The notes under the pieces: model-generated
The model's input: the letters and a program-made list of their open reading frames with translations, nothing else
Told to the model about the DNA's origin: nothing
Databases searched by the model: none
Shown here: piece by piece, positions 34,566 to 43,332 of the stretch
How the letters are laid out: each line of letters opens with the position of its first letter
Position numbering within the stretch: the stretch's first letter is position 1
Made by a program: the position numbers and the translations under genes
From: Ramlibacter tataouinensis
GTDB lineage: Bacteria; Pseudomonadota; Gammaproteobacteria; Burkholderiales; Burkholderiaceae_C
NCBI RefSeq assembly: GCF_001580455.1
Contig: NZ_CP010951.1
Location: forward strand, 2,046,001-2,110,000
DNA length: 64,000 nucleotides
Direction of reading: 5' to 3'

Positions 34566-35263
34566 GCGCGGCGCAGGCGATGATCCTGGCCGCCGGCCGG
34601 GGCGAGCGGATGCGGCCGCTGACCGACAGCTGCCCCAAGCCCCTGCTCGAAGTGCGCGGCCAGCCGCTGATCCAATACCACCTGGACGCCTTCGGGGCCG
34701 GCGGCTTCGCCGAGGTGGTGGTCAACACGGCCTGGCTGGGCGAACAGATCGAGGAACGCCTCGGCGCGGCCACCGCGGCGGGGGTGCGCATCGGCTACTC
34801 GCACGAAGGCCGCGACTTCGGCGGCGCGCTGGAGACGGCCGGCGGCATCGCACGCGCGCTGCCGCTGCTGGACGAGGCCTTCTGGCTGGTCGCCGGCGAC
34901 GTGTACATGCCCGGGTTCCAGTTCACCCGCACGGCCTGGGACGCGTTCCGCGCCGGCGGCAAGCTGGCCCACCTGTTCCTGGTGCCCAACCCGCCGCACA
35001 ACGCCAAGGGCGACTTCGGCCTCGGGCCGGATGGCCTGGCGCTGAGCGAAGCGGCGCTGCGCTACACGTATTCCACGGCGGCGCTGCTGCGCCGCGAGCT
35101 GTTCGCGCAGATTCCCTTCGGCAACCCGCAGGGACAGAAGGTGCCGCTGGCGCCGCTGCTGCACGCGGCCATGGCACGCGGCGCGGTGAGCGCCGAGCTG
35201 TACCACGGCGCCTGGGTCGACGTCGGCACGCCGCAGCGGCTGGCGCAGCTGAACGCGGACTAG
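34562..35263 (+). CDS. murU: N-acetylmuramate-1-phosphate uridylyltransferase
   Basis: 233 residues, a nucleotidyltransferase fold. The NTP-binding signature LAAGRGERMRPLTDSCPKPLLEV is at about 9-31 (key residues Gly12, Arg13, Arg16, Lys26), with metal Asp in AGDVYMP. MurU joins MurNAc-1-phosphate to UDP when cell-wall sugars are recycled. It is coupled to speD by a 4-base overlap and followed by pepP; its kinase partner amgK is at 51670 instead of next to it. Confidence 0.85.
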   Translation: MSAAQAMILAAGRGERMRPLTDSCPKPLLEVRGQPLIQYHLDAFGAGGFAEVVVNTAWLGEQIEERLGAATAAGVRIGYSHEGRDFGGALETAGGIARALPLLDEAFWLVAGDVYMPGFQFTRTAWDAFRAGGKLAHLFLVPNPPHNAKGDFGLGPDGLALSEAALRYTYSTAALLRRELFAQIPFGNPQGQKVPLAPLLHAAMARGAVSAELYHGAWVDVGTPQRLAQLNAD

Positions 35264-35351
35264 GGCCCGTTGAAGCCCTGGCGGCCGGCGCGGCTGCACG
35301 GCCATTCGCGGGCGCCCTGAACAGCTCCCGATAAAGACCGACAATCGCGCG

Positions 35352-36749
35352 ATGAACACCACCGTGCCCACCTCGCTTTACGCCCAGCGCCGCGCCCGCG
35401 TGGCCGCCCAGATCGGCAAGGATGCCGTCGCCCTGATTCCCACCGCCCCGGAGCGGCAGCGCAACCGCGACTCGGACTTCCTGTTTCGCCACGACAGCTA
35501 CTTCTACTACCTGACCGGCTTCACCGAGCCCAACAGCTGGCTGGTGATCACCGGCGAGGGCAAGTCCGCGCTGTTCTGCCCGCCCAAGGACCTGGAGCGC
35601 GAGATCTGGGACGGCTTCCGGCTCGGGCCGGAGGCGGCTCCGGCGGCGCTCGGCGTCGACGCCGCGTACTCGATCAACGAACTGGACGCGCAGCTGCCCA
35701 AGCTGCTGGAGAACCGCGCCTCGGTCTGGTATCCCTTCGCGATCCACGCCGGGCTGGAGGCGCGGGTGGGCGGCTGGCTGAACCAGGTGCGGGCCCGCGT
35801 CCGCTACGGCGCGCTGTGCCCCGAAGAGCAGCGCGACCTGTGCGGCGTGCTGGACGAGATGCGCCTGGTGAAGGACGCGCACGAGCAGGACGTGATGCGA
35901 CGCGCCGCGCAGATCAGCGCCGGCGCCCATGTGCGCGCGATGAAGATGTCGGCGCGCTGGCTGCGCGAGGGCCGCGACCTGCGCGAATACCACCTCGACG
36001 CCGAGCTGCTGCACGAGTTCCGCCTGGGCGGCTCGCAATACCCGGCCTATGGCTCCATCGTCGCTGCCGGCCCCAACGCCTGCGTGCTGCACTACCGCGC
36101 CGATGCGGCGCCGGTGCGCGATGGCGAGCTGGTGCTGATCGACGCCGGCTGCGAGCTCGATGGCTACGCCAGCGACATCACCCGCACCTTCCCGGCCAAC
36201 GGCAAGTTCACCGGCCCGCAGCGCGCCCTGTACGACCTGGTGCTGGCCTCGCAACAGGCGGCCGTGGCCGCCACCAAGCCGGGGGCGCGGTTCACCGACC
36301 CGCACGACGCCACGGTCAAGGTGCTGGCGCAGGGCATGCTGGACGTCGGCCTGCTCGATCGCAACACCGCCGGCACCGCCGATGACGTGATCGAGAAGCG
36401 CAGCTACTTCCAGTTCTACATGCACCGCACCGGCCACTGGCTGGGCATGGACGTGCACGACTGCGGCAGCTATGTGGAGCCGGGCGAGGTGGGCCAGGTC
36501 AGTGAGCGCAAGGACCCGCTGTCGGGCGAGATCATCAAGAACCGTCCCAGCCGCATCCTGCGCCCGGGCATGGCGCTGACCATCGAGCCGGGCATCTATG
36601 TGCGGCCGGCCGAAGGCGTGCCCGAGCAGTTCCACCACATCGGCATCCGCATCGAGGACGACGCCATCGTCACCGATGCCGGCTGCGAGCTGATCACGCG
36701 CGGTGTGCCGGTGAAGGCCGAGGAGATCGAGGCGCTGATGCGGGCCTGA
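35352..36749 (+). CDS. pepP: Xaa-Pro aminopeptidase (aminopeptidase P)
   Basis: 465 residues: N-terminal creatinase-like domain (about 5-140, RDSDFLFRHDSYFYYLTGF) and a C-terminal pita-bread metallopeptidase. The dinuclear metal ligands are recognisable as Asp and Asp (LIDAGCEL and DITRTF), His (HRTGHWLGMDVHD), Glu (TIEPGIY) and Glu (RIEDD). It removes the N-terminal residue from peptides with proline in second position. It lies 88 bases after murU. Confidence 0.95.
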   Translation: MNTTVPTSLYAQRRARVAAQIGKDAVALIPTAPERQRNRDSDFLFRHDSYFYYLTGFTEPNSWLVITGEGKSALFCPPKDLEREIWDGFRLGPEAAPAALGVDAAYSINELDAQLPKLLENRASVWYPFAIHAGLEARVGGWLNQVRARVRYGALCPEEQRDLCGVLDEMRLVKDAHEQDVMRRAAQISAGAHVRAMKMSARWLREGRDLREYHLDAELLHEFRLGGSQYPAYGSIVAAGPNACVLHYRADAAPVRDGELVLIDAGCELDGYASDITRTFPANGKFTGPQRALYDLVLASQQAAVAATKPGARFTDPHDATVKVLAQGMLDVGLLDRNTAGTADDVIEKRSYFQFYMHRTGHWLGMDVHDCGSYVEPGEVGQVSERKDPLSGEIIKNRPSRILRPGMALTIEPGIYVRPAEGVPEQFHHIGIRIEDDAIVTDAGCELITRGVPVKAEEIEALMRA

Positions 36750-36846
36750 GGCCGCGTGGCCGGGCTGGGGCTATCGCCGCTCTAGCCACGATCAATTGGC
36801 GCGCGCCGGCCGGCCTCCCTACCATCGCCGGGAAGGAGAACCAGGC

Positions 36847-37092
36847 ATGGCCAACTTCGCGCGCGCCAACATCGAGACCCTGAAGAAGACCGCGAGCTAC
36901 TACCTGATGCACATCACGGTGGCGGCCCTGGTGGGCTACGCGGTGACGGGCAACTTGTGGATGGCCCTGACGCTGAGCCTGGTGGAGCCGACGGTGCAGG
37001 CGGTGGCCTTCTTCTTCCACGAGAAGGCCTGGGAGCGCATCGGCCGCCGGCGCCGCGGCATCACCGGCCTGCAGCACGGCCGGACGACCTGA
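36847..37092 (+). CDS. DUF2061 small membrane protein
   Basis: 81 residues. Two hydrophobic helices (about 13-34 and 38-57) around a short turn, then a charged tail, fit DUF2061 (LKKTASYYLMHITVAALVGYAVTG and the following FFFHEKAWERI; only key positions named). The start is set by an AGGAG 10 bases upstream. Function unknown. The stop is 3 bases from the stop of the convergent flavoprotein gene. Confidence 0.8.
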   Translation: MANFARANIETLKKTASYYLMHITVAALVGYAVTGNLWMALTLSLVEPTVQAVAFFFHEKAWERIGRRRRGITGLQHGRTT

Positions 37093-37095
37093 GCC

Positions 37096-38667
37096 TCAGC
37101 GTGCGGCGCGCCGGCCCGCGTGGTGGCCGAGGGTGAACGCTTCCTCGAATACCGAATAGCCGGACAGGTCGCTGTGCGCGAACTGCAGCCGGCGCCACGG
37201 GTCGGCCTGGGTGCCCCTGAGCGCAGCCAACGCCGCGCTGGTGCGGGTGCCGGGCACCGGGATCGCCATCGCATGGCCGTAGCGCGCCACCTCGACCCGC
37301 AGGGTCCTGTCTCGCAGATCGGGATGCGCGGCCGACAGCTCGTCCAGCGCGGCCTCGCGCCAGGCGGTCCAGGGCTGCGCGAGCAGGCGCGCCCGCGCGC
37401 GCGGCTCGTCGCCCAGCGCCCGGTACCAGGTGAGCACCGTGGGCCGCGGGGTCACGCCCAGGCCCTGGTGGCCCGCGTCGACATAGCCCAGGCCGGGCGC
37501 GCCGTACAGCACGTTGTCCCAGGACGGCGGCGCGCCGGGACGGTCGCGCAAGGGCTGGTCGATGTGGAGGTTCACCACCACCCAGGGCGCGTGCCGCAGC
37601 TGCCGCGCGGCTTCGGACAGTGCCGCGGGCGCCGGGTCCAGCACGCGCGCCGAGACGTGCAGCGGCAGGGCCACGATGCAGCGGGCGGCCTGCCAGCGTT
37701 CGACCTGCCGGGTGGCCGCGTTCCAGGCATCGACCTGCACCCCGTGCTTGAGCGGCGCGATGCGGGTGACCACCCGGCCGGCCTGTAGCCGTTCGCCCAG
37801 CGCTTGCGCCAGCTGCTGCGCCAGCCAGCCGTTGCCTTCTGGCCAGGTGAGCACGGCATCGCGCTCGCCCCCTTCGCCGGGTGCCGCGAAGCCGTGCCGG
37901 CTGGCGAAATAGTGCAGGCCGGCCCAGGCCGACACCGTGGCGCTGCCCGCGCCGTAGTCGTCGCGGCAGCAGTAGTCCAGGTACCAGCGCAGTTGCGGAT
38001 CGCCCAGGCCCGCGCGATCCAGCCAGGCGGCGAAGCTGAGGGCGTCGAGCGCGCGGTGGCTGGGCGGGACGGGACCGCGCAGCGGCAACAGGAAGCGATC
38101 GCGCGCGCGTGCCTCGCCGACCCGTTGCGCGAACCGGCGGTATTGCGCCAGCGTGTCCGCCCCCACCCCCTGCAGCGGCAGCAGGCCTTCCTGCCAGTGG
38201 CCGTTGAAATACAGGCGCTCCTGCGGGCTGTGGCACAGGTGCCGCTCGTCGTAGGTCCAGCGCCCGGCGACGCGCTGCGCCAGGCCGATCTCCTCGAGGA
38301 AGGCGCGCACCTCGGGGGCGTCGTCGCCCGGCACCGGCAGGTAGTGCGCGCCCAGCGGGCAGGCCAGCCCGCCGACGCGGCCGCCACGGCTGTTGCCGCC
38401 GGCGCTGTCTTCCAGTTCGAGCAGGGCGAAGTCCTCGACGCCGGCCTGCCGCAGCGCGCGCGCCGCCGCCAGGCCGGCGATACCGCCGCCGGCGACCAGC
38501 ACCTCGCAGCGGCGCGTGAGGGCCGGCGCAGCGAGGGCGCGGGCTTCGCGCAGCAGGTGGCCGCGCTCCGCGCTCGGCCCATTGAAGCCGCCGGCGATCT
38601 CGCGCTCGGCCTGGCAGCCGGCCAGCCCCAGGGCGCCGGCGGCCAGCAGCGCGCGGCGGCGCATCAT
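37096..38667 (-). CDS. FAD-dependent amine-oxidase-family protein, exported or lipid-anchored
   Basis: 523 residues. The N-terminus MMRRRALLAAGALGLAGC has an arginine run and a lipobox-like LAGC, suggesting export and possible lipidation at Cys18. The dinucleotide motif VAGGGIAGLAAARAL (about 53-67) and a C-terminal amine-oxidase-like FAD domain follow. It lies directly downstream of a spermidine-synthase-like gene; oxidation of a polyamine is an attractive guess but not shown. Its Shine-Dalgarno (GGAGG, minus-strand 38679-38675) belongs to a dispersed repeat. Confidence 0.8.
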   Translation of the reverse strand: MMRRRALLAAGALGLAGCQAEREIAGGFNGPSAERGHLLREARALAAPALTRRCEVLVAGGGIAGLAAARALRQAGVEDFALLELEDSAGGNSRGGRVGGLACPLGAHYLPVPGDDAPEVRAFLEEIGLAQRVAGRWTYDERHLCHSPQERLYFNGHWQEGLLPLQGVGADTLAQYRRFAQRVGEARARDRFLLPLRGPVPPSHRALDALSFAAWLDRAGLGDPQLRWYLDYCCRDDYGAGSATVSAWAGLHYFASRHGFAAPGEGGERDAVLTWPEGNGWLAQQLAQALGERLQAGRVVTRIAPLKHGVQVDAWNAATRQVERWQAARCIVALPLHVSARVLDPAPAALSEAARQLRHAPWVVVNLHIDQPLRDRPGAPPSWDNVLYGAPGLGYVDAGHQGLGVTPRPTVLTWYRALGDEPRARARLLAQPWTAWREAALDELSAAHPDLRDRTLRVEVARYGHAMAIPVPGTRTSAALAALRGTQADPWRRLQFAHSDLSGYSVFEEAFTLGHHAGRRAAR

Positions 38668-38729
38668 TGGAGAACCTCCGCCCTGCGGGCTGCGGTGCTA
38701 TGAGCCTTCGGAGCGGCCGTGCGGCTCAT
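38664..38729 (-). CDS. Possible 21-residue mini-ORF inside the dispersed repeat
   Basis: Begins MSRTAAPKAH and ends in EVLQ. Its ATG overlaps the stop codon of the spermidine-synthase-like gene (ATGA) and its TGA overlaps the ATG of the flavoprotein gene (ATGATG region). It could act only as a translational bridge. In the second repeat copy (62368-62432) the same frame is open into chrA instead. No evidence that the peptide itself matters. Confidence 0.25.
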   Translation of the reverse strand: MSRTAAPKAHSTAARRAEVLQ

Positions 38730-38730
38730 G
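38673..38730 (-). repeat. Dispersed palindromic repeat, copy A (58 bp)
   Basis: Near-identical to 62368-62432; copy B has a 7-bp tandem duplication (GCTGCGG) and one substitution. On the minus strand it starts with a hairpin whose outer arms are ATGAGCC and GGCTCAT, then a second one around GCCCGCAGGGC, and ends with GGAGGTT. It contains the upstream gene's TGA and the downstream gene's Shine-Dalgarno, 7 bases before the ATG. Confidence 0.85.
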
Positions 38731-40279
38731 GCAGCACCTTGCCCCACTCGTGCTCGTAGGTCGTGACCAGCACCTGGTTGGACAGCCGGTTCACCTGCGC
38801 CGGCACGCGCGCCATGTCGCGCGGGAAGTCGAACAGCGGCGGCAGGCCGTCCAGGCTCAGGAACCTCAGGCCCGCCGGCAACTGCGCCGGCATGCGCCAG
38901 GGCCGGCGGCCGGCGATCACGAAGCCCCACTCGCCGAAGCTGGGCACATGCGCGTGGTAGGGCGCGGTGCGCAGGCCCACCGACTCCAGCGTCTGCGCCA
39001 CCGTCCAGAAACTCTGGCGCGCCACCAGCGGCGAGGTGGTCTGGATCACGGCATAGCCGCTGGCCGCCAGGCGCTTGTCGAGCAGCGCATAGAAGGAGTT
39101 GGTGTAGAGCTTGCCGATGGAGAAATTGGTCGGGTCCGGGAAGTCGACGATGATCACGTCGAACATCTCGCTGCCGTCCTGCAGCCACTGGAAGGCGTCG
39201 GCGTTGACGATGCGCAGCTTGGGCGAGGCCAGCGCGCCACCGTTCAGGCGCGCCAGTGTCTGGTGGGTGGCGAACAGGTGCGTCATGTTCGGGTCGAGCT
39301 CCACCAGCGTGATGCTTTCGACCTGCGGATAGCGCAGCACCTCGCGCACCGCCATGCCGTCGCCGCCGCCGAGGATGGCGACCCTGCGCGCGGCGCCGTG
39401 CCCACTCATCACCGGATGCACCAGTGCTTCGTGGTAGCGGTATTCGTCGCGCTCGGCGAACTGCAGGTTGCCGTTGAGGAACAGGCGGTGCCCGGCCCGC
39501 CCGTGGGTGACGACGATGCGCTGGTAGGGCGAGCTGGCGGCGAACACTACCGGGTCCTGGTAGAACCGGTCCTCCGCCAGCGTGGTGATCTGGTGCGCCG
39601 AGGCGAAGCCGGCCAGCAGCGCGGCCAGCGCCAGCACGCAGGCGAGGGCATGGGCGGCGAAGCGCCGCAGCTCATGGCGGAACAGCCACAGCGTCCACAG
39701 CGCGACGGCGGCGTTCATCAGGCCGAACAGCAGGCCGGTGCGCACCAGTCCCAGCTGCGGCACCAGCAGCAGCGGAAACGCGATCGATACCGCCAGCGCG
39801 CCCAGGTAGTCGAAGGTCAGGACCTGCGACACCAGCTCCTTCAGTGCGACGTTGCGCTTGAGGATGCGCATTACCAGCGGGATCTCGACGCCGACCAGCA
39901 CGCCCACCGCCAGCACCAGGCCATAGAGCAGCGGCCGGAAGCCCGCCGGCTGCCAGGCATTGGCGATGAACAGCAGCGCCGGCAGGAAGCCGCCGGCCAG
40001 CGCCACCAGCAATTCGATGCGCAGGAAGTGCGCCGGCAGCTGGCGCTCGAAGAAGCGCGACAGCCAGGACCCCACGCCCATGGCGAACAGGTAGGTGCCG
40101 ATCACGGTGGAGAACTGCGTCACCGAGTCACCGAGCACATAGGAGGCCAGGGCGCCGGCGGCCAGTTCGTACACCAGCCCGCAGGCGGCGACGACGAACA
40201 CCGAGGTCAGCAGCGCGACTTCGACGGGACGAGGCGAGGACGCGGCCCGCGCCGGCCGCGCCTCGGGTACTGCGCTCAC
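38726..40279 (-). CDS. speE: Membrane-bound spermidine-synthase-like aminopropyltransferase
   Basis: 517 residues: an N-terminal membrane part of about seven helices (about 20-225) and a C-terminal cytoplasmic spermidine synthase domain. The latter has the decarboxylated-SAM site ILGGGDGMAVREVLRYP and acidic residues in LVELDPN and DFPDPTN, including the catalytic Asp region. It would transfer an aminopropyl group to an amine. It starts 4 bases after the DUF350 gene, in a unit with the DUF4178 and SPFH genes. Membrane-fused versions may modify amines other than putrescine. Confidence 0.88.
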   Translation of the reverse strand: MSAVPEARPARAASSPRPVEVALLTSVFVVAACGLVYELAAGALASYVLGDSVTQFSTVIGTYLFAMGVGSWLSRFFERQLPAHFLRIELLVALAGGFLPALLFIANAWQPAGFRPLLYGLVLAVGVLVGVEIPLVMRILKRNVALKELVSQVLTFDYLGALAVSIAFPLLLVPQLGLVRTGLLFGLMNAAVALWTLWLFRHELRRFAAHALACVLALAALLAGFASAHQITTLAEDRFYQDPVVFAASSPYQRIVVTHGRAGHRLFLNGNLQFAERDEYRYHEALVHPVMSGHGAARRVAILGGGDGMAVREVLRYPQVESITLVELDPNMTHLFATHQTLARLNGGALASPKLRIVNADAFQWLQDGSEMFDVIIVDFPDPTNFSIGKLYTNSFYALLDKRLAASGYAVIQTTSPLVARQSFWTVAQTLESVGLRTAPYHAHVPSFGEWGFVIAGRRPWRMPAQLPAGLRFLSLDGLPPLFDFPRDMARVPAQVNRLSNQVLVTTYEHEWGKVLP

Positions 40280-40283
40280 GGCA

Positions 40284-40505
40284 CTATCCGTGAACGGCAG
40301 CGGCGACGATGATGCAGATGCCCAGCGACATCGCGCCGATGACGATGCCCAGGGCCAGGTTCTGCTTTTCCACGATCTCTTCCCAGAGGTTGTACGGCGT
40401 GACCTTGTCGATGATCACGAAACTCAGCCAGAAGATGGCCACGCCGATCACAGCGTACAGGATGGAGCCGAAGAACGCGCCCGGTTTCAGCCATTCGATG
40501 CCCAT
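40284..40505 (-). CDS. DUF350 (YjfL-like) inner-membrane protein
   Basis: 73 residues with two hydrophobic helices (about 11-31 and 48-71) and the DUF350 pattern WLSFVIIDKVTPYNLWEEI between them. The family normally has two such repeats (about 130 residues), so this is a single-repeat form. Function unknown; DUF350 genes often neighbour polyamine or glutathionylspermidine genes (E. coli yjfL context, recalled). Four bases upstream of the speE-like gene. Confidence 0.8.
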   Translation of the reverse strand: MGIEWLKPGAFFGSILYAVIGVAIFWLSFVIIDKVTPYNLWEEIVEKQNLALGIVIGAMSLGICIIVAAAVHG

Positions 40506-40549
40506 GTTGCTCTCTCCAAAAAATCGTTGCGTCAGGGTCTGAATGGACC

Positions 40550-42061
40550 CTACTTGTGACTGCCGCCGCCCGAGGAACCGCCCCAGGAGCCGCCGCTGCT
40601 GCGGCTGGTGCCGCTGGTGTAGCCGCTCCCGCCTGCGTCGCGGTCGTCGACGCAGGCCTTGACCACCGCCAGCAACAGCAGCACGATCATCAGCAGCAGG
40701 ATGAGGGACATGCAGCCCATGCCGCCGCCGGCACCCTTGCCCGTCGTGGGGCGGGCGTCGCCACGCTTGAGCAGCGCCTTCTTGTCCTCGATCTTGAAAG
40801 CCGCGGCCACCGCATCGCTGTCGATGCGGCTGCCGCTGGACCAGGTCACCTCGTTCGGCGTGCGCTCCATCGACAGCAGGCTGGCGCCCTTGGCGAAGTC
40901 GCTGTTGAAGCTTTTCTGCCCGCGCTCGACCGGCCAGTAGAACTCGCCGGCGACATAGCCGGTCTCGGCCTCGTAGCTGTATTGCAGCTCGTAGCTGGTG
41001 CCCAGGTAGCTCACCGAGTTGCTGCCCGCCGTGTACCGGGGCGCGCCGGTCGTCGGCTTGACCAGGCTCCAGCCGTCCTCGGCATCGACCAGGAAGCTGA
41101 AGCCGCGCTTGCGGTTGTAGAGCAGATACTCTTCCCAACCGAAGGACTCGTCCTCGTCCCCCGCCTCGTGGCCCATACGGTGCTGGTAGCCGACCACCTG
41201 CCAATGCACGCCCTGCAGCTGGCCGGTGCTGCCCAGCGGGATCAGCGGCTGCACCGGCTCGTCCTGCAGCGCGTGGCGCAGCGCGCCGCCCAGGCCCTGC
41301 GACACATCGATCAGGCTGTTGCAGGCACGGCAGGTGACCGACTTGGTGGTGGCTAGCGTGAGCTCCACCGGCGCGCCGCAATTCGGGCAGGCGAACTGGC
41401 GGCCTTTCTCTTCCTTGGCGGCCTCGTCCCGCAAGCCGGTCATCTGCAGCTCGTCCAGCGCCACCGCGCGGCCGCGCGCGACCGATGGCGGCTGCGCACC
41501 GTAGTCGATGCTGACGACGTCGCCCTCGCCGCGCAGCTCGACCATCCGGAACGGCGCGCCGAGCGGCGGCAGTTTCGGCAGTTCGCCCTGGGCGGCGATC
41601 AGGGAAACGCTGAGGTTGGAGGCCACCTCGTAGCTGCGTCCGGCGATCGGCGTGCTGGCGCCCACCCGCAGGTGCTCGGCGGGCGGCAGCTCGCGGCCCG
41701 GGTCCAACGGCAGCGAGAACACGTAGGCGCCGTTGTCTTCGGCGAGCACCGCGTTGGCGCCGTCATCGAACAGAGCGATCCATTCGGTCCAGGTGCCGGT
41801 CTCGCCCTTGTACTGCAGGCGCCCCACCAGGGTGAAGGCGCGGCCCTCGCGCCGGCCCGCGGCCATCAGCTGCAAGGGGCTGTAGTCCTCGAACACCTCG
41901 GACATGCGCCCGATGCGCGAGAGCGCCTCGCCGCTGCGCGCCACCGTGCTGCGACAGAAACTGCAGACGGCGAACGCCGACTGGGCGCTGCGGAATTCGA
42001 CAGGCGCGCCGCAACCCGGGCAGGGCGCCCGGTAGCTGCGTTGGGTGGGTTCGCTGGCCAA
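40550..42061 (-). CDS. DUF4178 protein with two zinc ribbons and a C-terminal membrane anchor
   Basis: 503 residues. Zinc ribbon 1: Cys14, Cys17, Cys33, Cys36. DUF4178-type beta domains fall in about 55-170 and 280-420 around a second ribbon (CPNC and CRAC, about 224-246). A hydrophobic helix near 452-470 (LILLLMIVLLLLAVVKA) is followed by a Gly/Ser-rich tail. This suggests a cytoplasmic protein tethered to the inner membrane. It lies between the SPFH and DUF350 genes on the same strand. Molecular function unknown. Confidence 0.82.
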   Translation of the reverse strand: MASEPTQRSYRAPCPGCGAPVEFRSAQSAFAVCSFCRSTVARSGEALSRIGRMSEVFEDYSPLQLMAAGRREGRAFTLVGRLQYKGETGTWTEWIALFDDGANAVLAEDNGAYVFSLPLDPGRELPPAEHLRVGASTPIAGRSYEVASNLSVSLIAAQGELPKLPPLGAPFRMVELRGEGDVVSIDYGAQPPSVARGRAVALDELQMTGLRDEAAKEEKGRQFACPNCGAPVELTLATTKSVTCRACNSLIDVSQGLGGALRHALQDEPVQPLIPLGSTGQLQGVHWQVVGYQHRMGHEAGDEDESFGWEEYLLYNRKRGFSFLVDAEDGWSLVKPTTGAPRYTAGSNSVSYLGTSYELQYSYEAETGYVAGEFYWPVERGQKSFNSDFAKGASLLSMERTPNEVTWSSGSRIDSDAVAAAFKIEDKKALLKRGDARPTTGKGAGGGMGCMSLILLLMIVLLLLAVVKACVDDRDAGGSGYTSGTSRSSGGSWGGSSGGGSHK

Positions 42062-42087
42062 GTGGAAGGTCGCTCATCCGTGGCCGC

Positions 42088-42150
42088 GGCGGGCTGGGCC
42101 CGCCCTCCGTGGCGGCTCGCGCTGCCACGGCACCCGGGCACGTGCCCGGG
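42088..42150. repeat. Cluster of three hairpins including an 18-bp perfect palindrome
   Basis: Three stem-loops in series between the SPFH gene and the DUF4178 gene: 42088-42104 (GGCGGGC / GCCCGCC), 42107-42130 (CCGTGGC / GCCACGG) and the palindrome CCCGGGCACGTGCCCGGG at 42133-42150. No T tract. They could attenuate or process the transcript, or be a mobile palindromic element. Confidence 0.55.
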
Positions 42151-42163
42151 ACGGCCGCGTGGG

Positions 42164-43198
42164 TCAGACCAGCTTCTTCAAGAGCTCGGTCTTCTTGGCG
42201 TCGAACTCTTCCTGCGTCAGGATGCCCTTGGCCTTGAGCTCACCCAGTTTCTCGAGCGTGGCCATCACGTCCTCAGGCTTGACGGCGGCCGCCGCGGCGT
42301 CCGGCGGGACCGCGCCGCCCTGCAGTCCCTTTTGCAGGTTCTGCGCCAGCACCTGGCCCATGGCCAGGCCCGCGCCCAGGCCCATCGCGTCGCCGGCCAC
42401 GCCGCCGCCGCCGGCCGCCGCGCCCTTGGCCATCTCGGGGATGGCCTGGCCGGTCTGGTACTGCACGAACTTGTTCATGTCCTGCCCGACCATGCCCATG
42501 CCGATGCGCTGGTCCAGGATCTTCTGCAGTTCCTCGGGCAGCGACAGGTTCTGCACCGTCATGCCTTCCAGCTTCAGGCCGATGGCGGCGAAGGCCGGCT
42601 CGAGTTCGGTGGCCAGCGCGCGCGCGAACTCGATCTGGTTGGCCGCCAGGTCCAGGAAGGGCAGGCCGCTTTGCGCGATCGCGTCCGAGATGTGCTGCAG
42701 GATCAGGCCGCGCAACTGCCCGTCCAGGTCGGCCACCGTGTAGGCCTCGCGCGTGCCCGAGATCTTCTGGTAGAACTGGGCCGGGTCGGCGATGGTGTAG
42801 CTGTAGTTGCCGAAGGCGCGCAGCCGCACGGCGCCGAAATCCTTGTCGCGGATGGTGATCGGCTGCGGCGTGCCCCAGCGCTGGTCGATTTGCTGGCGGG
42901 TGGAGAAGAAATAGACGTCACTCTTGAACGGCGACTCGAACAGCTTGTCCCAGTTGCGCAGGTAGGTCAGCACCGGGATGGTCTGCGTGGTGAGCTTGTA
43001 CATCCCCGGGCCGAAGACGTCGGCCACCTTGCCCTCGTTCACGAACACGGCCATCTGCGACTCGCGCACCGTGAGCGAGGCGCCGTACTGGATCTCCATG
43101 TCCTGCATCGGGAAGCGCCAGGCGAGCACGCCGTCGCCCGCTTCGGTCCACTGGATGATGTCAATGAACTGCTTCTTGATGAAATCCATCAGTGCCAT
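42164..43198 (-). CDS. SPFH-domain protein with C-terminal SHOCT motif
   Basis: 344 residues. An SPFH/band-7-like region (about 20-250) of the virion-core-protein/YdjI type is followed by a Gly/Ala-rich linker and a SHOCT motif at the end (LGELKAKGILTQEEFDAKK, about 318-336). The ATG at 43198 is the conserved start (MALMDFIKKQFIDII); the longer frame upstream lies in the maeB promoter region. Such proteins form membrane-associated assemblies. First gene of the SPFH, DUF4178, DUF350, speE-like run. Confidence 0.85.
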   Translation of the reverse strand: MALMDFIKKQFIDIIQWTEAGDGVLAWRFPMQDMEIQYGASLTVRESQMAVFVNEGKVADVFGPGMYKLTTQTIPVLTYLRNWDKLFESPFKSDVYFFSTRQQIDQRWGTPQPITIRDKDFGAVRLRAFGNYSYTIADPAQFYQKISGTREAYTVADLDGQLRGLILQHISDAIAQSGLPFLDLAANQIEFARALATELEPAFAAIGLKLEGMTVQNLSLPEELQKILDQRIGMGMVGQDMNKFVQYQTGQAIPEMAKGAAAGGGGVAGDAMGLGAGLAMGQVLAQNLQKGLQGGAVPPDAAAAAVKPEDVMATLEKLGELKAKGILTQEEFDAKKTELLKKLV

Positions 43199-43332
43199 TG
43201 CGCCCGCTCCTCGCTTGGTTGGTACGGCTTGGTCGGCACATGATAAAGGCAGTAGGTGATGAGGACTACAATCCCAGCCCCATCTCGCGGCGCCAAGCTG
43301 ACCGCAGCCCGCGCCCAAGGAGTACATAGCCA

